Part shown: piece by piece, positions 6,244-8,241 of the stretch
Numbering within the stretch: the first letter of the stretch is position 1
How the letters are laid out: every line of letters starts with the position of its first letter
Assembly: GCA_947377625.1 (NCBI GenBank)
Contig: CANCGR010000089.1
Span: 1 to 8,241, forward strand
Origin: Gammaproteobacteria bacterium
Lineage (GTDB): Bacteria > Pseudomonadota > Gammaproteobacteria > Pseudomonadales > Pseudohongiellaceae
Direction: 5' to 3'
DNA: 8,241 nt
Notes under the pieces: generated by a model
Seen by the model: the letters and a program-made list of their open reading frames with translations, nothing else
Database searches by the model: none
What the model was told of the DNA's origin: nothing
Translations under genes and position numbers: made by a program

Positions 6244-6278
6244 TATCCGTGTCGCTAACATCAGAATGCGACAGGATA
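6244..6278 (+). promoter_or_regulatory. Leader hairpin 4, 11 bp with one bulged G
   Basis: TATCC (6244–6248) pairs with GGATA (6274–6278) and TGTCGC (6250–6255) with GCGACA (6268–6273). Only G6249 is bulged, and the 12-nt loop is 6256–6267. This is the longest all-Watson-Crick local helix in the gap. Confidence 0.6.
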
Positions 6279-6300
6279 GGTATGCACAGGTATAGAACAA

Positions 6301-6405
6301 GTACAGATTGGCGCCAGACCCTGAACCAGACGCTGGACTTTTTGTTAGATGCAAAAGTCGTATGCGCGAGCCAGGGACAACCAATCTGGATACGGTCGAA
6401 AGACC
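6301..6405 (+). promoter_or_regulatory. Leader domain 5: nested three-tier stem plus GNRA tetraloop hairpin
   Basis: The outer helix joins CAGATTGG (6304–6311) to CCAATCTG (6381–6388), a perfect 8 bp, and continues as GTA (6301–6303) with TAC (6391–6393) past a 2-nt bulge. Inside, CCCTG (6319–6323) pairs with CAGGG (6372–6376), and GACTTTT (6336–6342) with AAAAGTC (6353–6359). All three nest correctly. Directly abutting the outer helix is GGTC-GAAA-GACC (6394–6405), a perfect 4-bp hairpin with a GNRA tetraloop that could stack on it. Confidence 0.6.
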
Positions 6406-6452
6406 ACGAACTATTGTGATTGAAGCAGAGCGCACATTACGCCCCCTGCAGA

Positions 6453-6468
6453 ACTTTTGATGAAAAGT
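6453..6468 (+). promoter_or_regulatory. Leader hairpin 6, ACTTTT/AAAAGT
   Basis: ACTTTT (6453–6458) and AAAAGT (6463–6468) form a perfect 6-bp stem with the loop GATG. AAAAGT recurs at 6353–6358 and 6512–6517, and ACTTTT at 6337–6342, so alternative pairings are possible. Confidence 0.45.
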
Positions 6469-6471
6469 GTG

Positions 6472-6500
6472 AGTGGTAGCGGTGTATTTCACCTGCCATT
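6472..6500 (+). promoter_or_regulatory. Leader hairpin 7 with an RNase E-like site at its loop
   Basis: AGTGGTA (6472–6478) pairs with TGCCATT (6494–6500) using two G·U pairs, and GGTG (6481–6484) pairs with CACC (6490–6493). GC at 6479–6480 is bulged and the loop is TATTT. The last stem base plus loop, GTATT, fits the RNWUU consensus of enterobacterial RNase E cleavage sites. Confidence 0.5.
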
Positions 6501-6534
6501 AACTGACAAAGAAAAGTGAATCAAAACCAATAGA

Positions 6535-6577
6535 TCGGGATTTGATCCTGACAAGCATCACTGCATGCATCATGCTT
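6535..6577 (+). promoter_or_regulatory. Leader hairpins 8 and 9, adjacent
   Basis: TCGGGAT (6535–6541) pairs with ATCCTGA (6545–6551), 7 bp with one G·U and the loop TTG. One base later AAGCAT (6553–6558) pairs with ATGCTT (6572–6577) around a 13-nt loop that contains the palindrome TGCATGCA (6562–6569). Confidence 0.45.
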
Positions 6578-6588
6578 AGGTGAGCCGA

Positions 6589-6616
6589 GTGTTTCCCGTT
6601 TACTGACGGAAAACAC
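6589..6616 (+). promoter_or_regulatory. Leader hairpin 10, hides the rne ribosome binding site
   Basis: GTGTTTCCCGT (6589–6599) pairs with ACGGAAAACAC (6606–6616) at 10 of 11 positions, with one C/A mismatch and the loop TTACTG. The only plausible Shine-Dalgarno of rne, CGGA at 6607–6610, lies wholly in the 3' arm, and the ATG begins 2 nt after the helix. When formed, the hairpin should limit ribosome access. Confidence 0.6.
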
Positions 6617-6618
6617 AT

Positions 6619-8241
6619 ATGAAACGCATTCTAGTAAACGCCACGCAAAAAGAAGAACTGCGGGTTGCCTTGGTCGATGGACAACGTCTGTACGACCTCG
6701 ACATTGAAAACCGCAACCGGGTTCAGAAAAAAGCCAACATCTACAAAGGCCGCATCACGCGGGTTGAACCCAGCCTCGAAGCTGCCTTCGTCAACTACGG
6801 CGCCGACCGCCACGGCTTCCTGCCGCTCAAGGAAATCGCCCGCGAGTACTATCGCAAAAATGCCTCCGAGAATGGTCGCGGCAACATCCGCGATCTGATC
6901 GCTGAAGGCACTGAAGTCATCGTGCAGGTGGAAAAAGAAGAGCGCGGCAACAAGGGCGCGGCGCTCACCACCATGATCTCGTTGGCTGGCCGCTACCTGG
7001 TGCTGATGCCCAACAATCCACGCGGTGGTATTTCCCGTCGCATCGAAGGCGATGACCGCTCCGAGTTGCGCGAAGCCATGGACTCCATGCAGATCCCTGA
7101 AGGCATGGGCATCATCGTGCGCACCGCCGGTATCGGTCGTGCTGCTGAAGAACTGCAGTGGGATCTTAACTACCTGATGACCGTGTGGACGGCAATCACC
7201 GCCGCCTCCAAAGAACGTGAATCACCCTGCCTGCTGTTCCAGGAGAGCAACGTCATCCTGCGCGCCGTGCGCGACTACCTGCGCCAGGACATCGGCGAAG
7301 TGATTTTTGACACCCAGAGCGCGTTTGACGATGCCCTCACCTTCATCCGCCAGGTAATGCCGCAGTTCGAAAGCCGCCTGAAGCTCTACCAGGGCGCCGT
7401 GCCCTTGTTTACCAATTTCCAGATCGAAAACCAGATTGAAAGCGCGTTCCAGCGCGAAGTGAAACTGCCGTCCGGTGGCTCGATTGTGATCGATCCTACC
7501 GAAGCGCTGGTGTCGATCGACATCAACTCCTCGCGCGCCACCAAAGGCTCCGACATCGAGGAAACTGCATTGCAGACCAACCTCGAAGCCGCTGATGAAA
7601 TTGCCCGCCAGTTGCGTTTGCGCGACATGGGCGGCCTCATCGTCATCGATTTCATCGACATGATGTCGACCAAAAACCAGCGCGCTGTCGAAGACCGCGT
7701 CAAAGATGCGCTGGAAATGGATCGCGCTCGCGTACAGGTCGGCAAGATTTCCCGCTTTGGCTTGCTGGAAATGTCGCGTCAACGTCTGCGTCCGTCGCTG
7801 GGCGAGACCAGCGGCACCGTGTGCCCGCGTTGCATGGGCATGGGCACCATTCGTGATATCGAAAGCCTGTCGCTGTCGATCCTGCGTCTGATCCTGGAAG
7901 AAACCAACAAGAACAATGCGCGCGAAATCCGTGCAATTGTGCCGATCAGCGTGGCGTCTTACCTGCTCAACGAAAAACGTAATGAAGTGGTGCAGATCGA
8001 AACTCTCACCCGCAAGCGCGTGTTGATCGTGCCGAACTCGCACATGGAAACTCCGCATTTCGAAATCCAGAACTTGACCACGGAAACCGCCGGTCACAGC
8101 TACGACATCGAAGTCGAACATGAAGAACCATTGGAAGATGTGTTGCCACGTACGCCGATTGTGGCCGACATACCGGCAGTGCAATCCATCCGCATGAATA
8201 CACCGCCCCCACCGGTGGTGGCGCCACAGCCCGCTGCGGCG
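6619..8241 (+). CDS. rne: Ribonuclease E, catalytic half (3' end outside window)
   Basis: The frame is open from ATG 6619 to the last base, 541 residues without a stop. RNase E is the essential endonuclease that begins mRNA decay and matures rRNA and tRNA at the inner membrane. Residues align closely with E. coli: an S1 domain after about residue 35 (KKANIYKGRI…GFLPLKEIA), the 5'-monophosphate sensor R168/T169 (VRTAG), the DNase I-like active site with D301 (VSIDIN) and D344 (IVIDFID), and the zinc-link CPRC at C402/C405. From about residue 510 the sequence becomes Pro/Ala-rich, the start of the disordered half that in homologues carries membrane and degradosome contacts; it lies beyond the window. 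The start is fixed by MKRILVNATQKEELRVALVDG matching the family. Divergent from rluC, as in E. coli, across a long structured leader. Confidence 0.98.
   Translation, partial: MKRILVNATQKEELRVALVDGQRLYDLDIENRNRVQKKANIYKGRITRVEPSLEAAFVNYGADRHGFLPLKEIAREYYRKNASENGRGNIRDLIAEGTEVIVQVEKEERGNKGAALTTMISLAGRYLVLMPNNPRGGISRRIEGDDRSELREAMDSMQIPEGMGIIVRTAGIGRAAEELQWDLNYLMTVWTAITAASKERESPCLLFQESNVILRAVRDYLRQDIGEVIFDTQSAFDDALTFIRQVMPQFESRLKLYQGAVPLFTNFQIENQIESAFQREVKLPSGGSIVIDPTEALVSIDINSSRATKGSDIEETALQTNLEAADEIARQLRLRDMGGLIVIDFIDMMSTKNQRAVEDRVKDALEMDRARVQVGKISRFGLLEMSRQRLRPSLGETSGTVCPRCMGMGTIRDIESLSLSILRLILEETNKNNAREIRAIVPISVASYLLNEKRNEVVQIETLTRKRVLIVPNSHMETPHFEIQNLTTETAGHSYDIEVEHEEPLEDVLPRTPIVADIPAVQSIRMNTPPPPVVAPQPAAA

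Larger units (their letters stand above)
6070..6618 (+). ncRNA. Structured 5' leader of rne mRNA (candidate autoregulatory element, rne-II/rne5-like)
   Basis: This stretch, directly before the RNase E gene and on its strand, contains at least nine local inverted repeats that would form hairpins in RNA, entered separately where strong. Coding potential is poor. It is known that RNase E shortens the life of its own mRNA by acting on a structured leader (rne5 in enterobacteria), and a distinct rne-II motif is described upstream of rne in pseudomonads. Position, strand and density of stems fit such a role. I cannot confirm from memory that this fold equals rne-II. The 5' boundary is the first strong hairpin, not a mapped transcript end; the RNA may start near 5828. 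Confidence 0.65.

Noticed and set aside
6108..6419. 103-codon open frame on + inside the rluC–rne gap
   Set aside because: No recognisable protein family, irregular composition, and it runs through strong RNA hairpins. Its initial ATG is not preceded by a convincing Shine-Dalgarno.
7222..8184. 320-codon open frame antisense to rne
   Set aside because: It is a shadow of the high-GC third-position rne frame; the translation is His/Phe/Arg-rich with no motif, while the + frame is clearly RNase E.

Overview
The window is ordinary chromosomal DNA of a gammaproteobacterium, most likely a relative of Pseudomonas or Cellvibrio. The order mutS–fdxA–(convergent) rpoS–nlpD is the Pseudomonas arrangement, and the proteins closely resemble their Pseudomonas, Azotobacter and E. 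coli counterparts. I see no transposase, phage gene, CRISPR array, tRNA, rRNA or defence gene.

Layout: (1) 1–1092, the 3' part of mutS (mismatch repair), followed by fdxA (7Fe ferredoxin), both on +. (2) 1563–3962, nlpD then rpoS, both on −, ending 20 bp from the end of fdxA. RpoS carries an unusually long acidic/polar N-terminal extension and has its own candidate promoter and a roughly 200-nt leader. (3) 3963–4117, a divergent promoter region between nlpD (−) and maf/yceF (+). (4) maf (+) and rluC (−), convergent and 14 bp apart. (5) 5701–6618, a 918-bp gap without a credible protein gene. (6) 6619 to the end, the catalytic half of rne (RNase E), running off the window. The maf–rluC–rne block has the same relative orientations as in E. 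coli, so the nlpD/maf boundary joins a Pseudomonas-type rpoS block to an enterobacterial-type rne block.

The most interesting stretch is the gap in front of rne. Read as RNA, bases 6070–6616 fold on paper into a chain of at least nine local hairpins, several with 7–11 base pairs. They include a large nested domain capped beside it by a perfect GGTC-GAAA-GACC hairpin (GNRA tetraloop), and a final 10-of-11-bp hairpin that buries the rne Shine-Dalgarno and stops 2 nt before the start codon. RNase E is known to control its own mRNA through a structured 5' leader in enterobacteria (rne5), and a separate element, rne-II, has been described in pseudomonads. I infer that this is the equivalent autoregulatory leader; whether it is rne-II or a different fold needs a covariance search.

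The genes are linked by function only loosely: DNA repair (mutS), stationary-phase and stress transcription (rpoS), septal cell-wall hydrolysis control (nlpD), nucleotide-pool cleaning (maf), and rRNA modification plus RNA decay (rluC, rne). All pairings were found by eye, without energy calculations.
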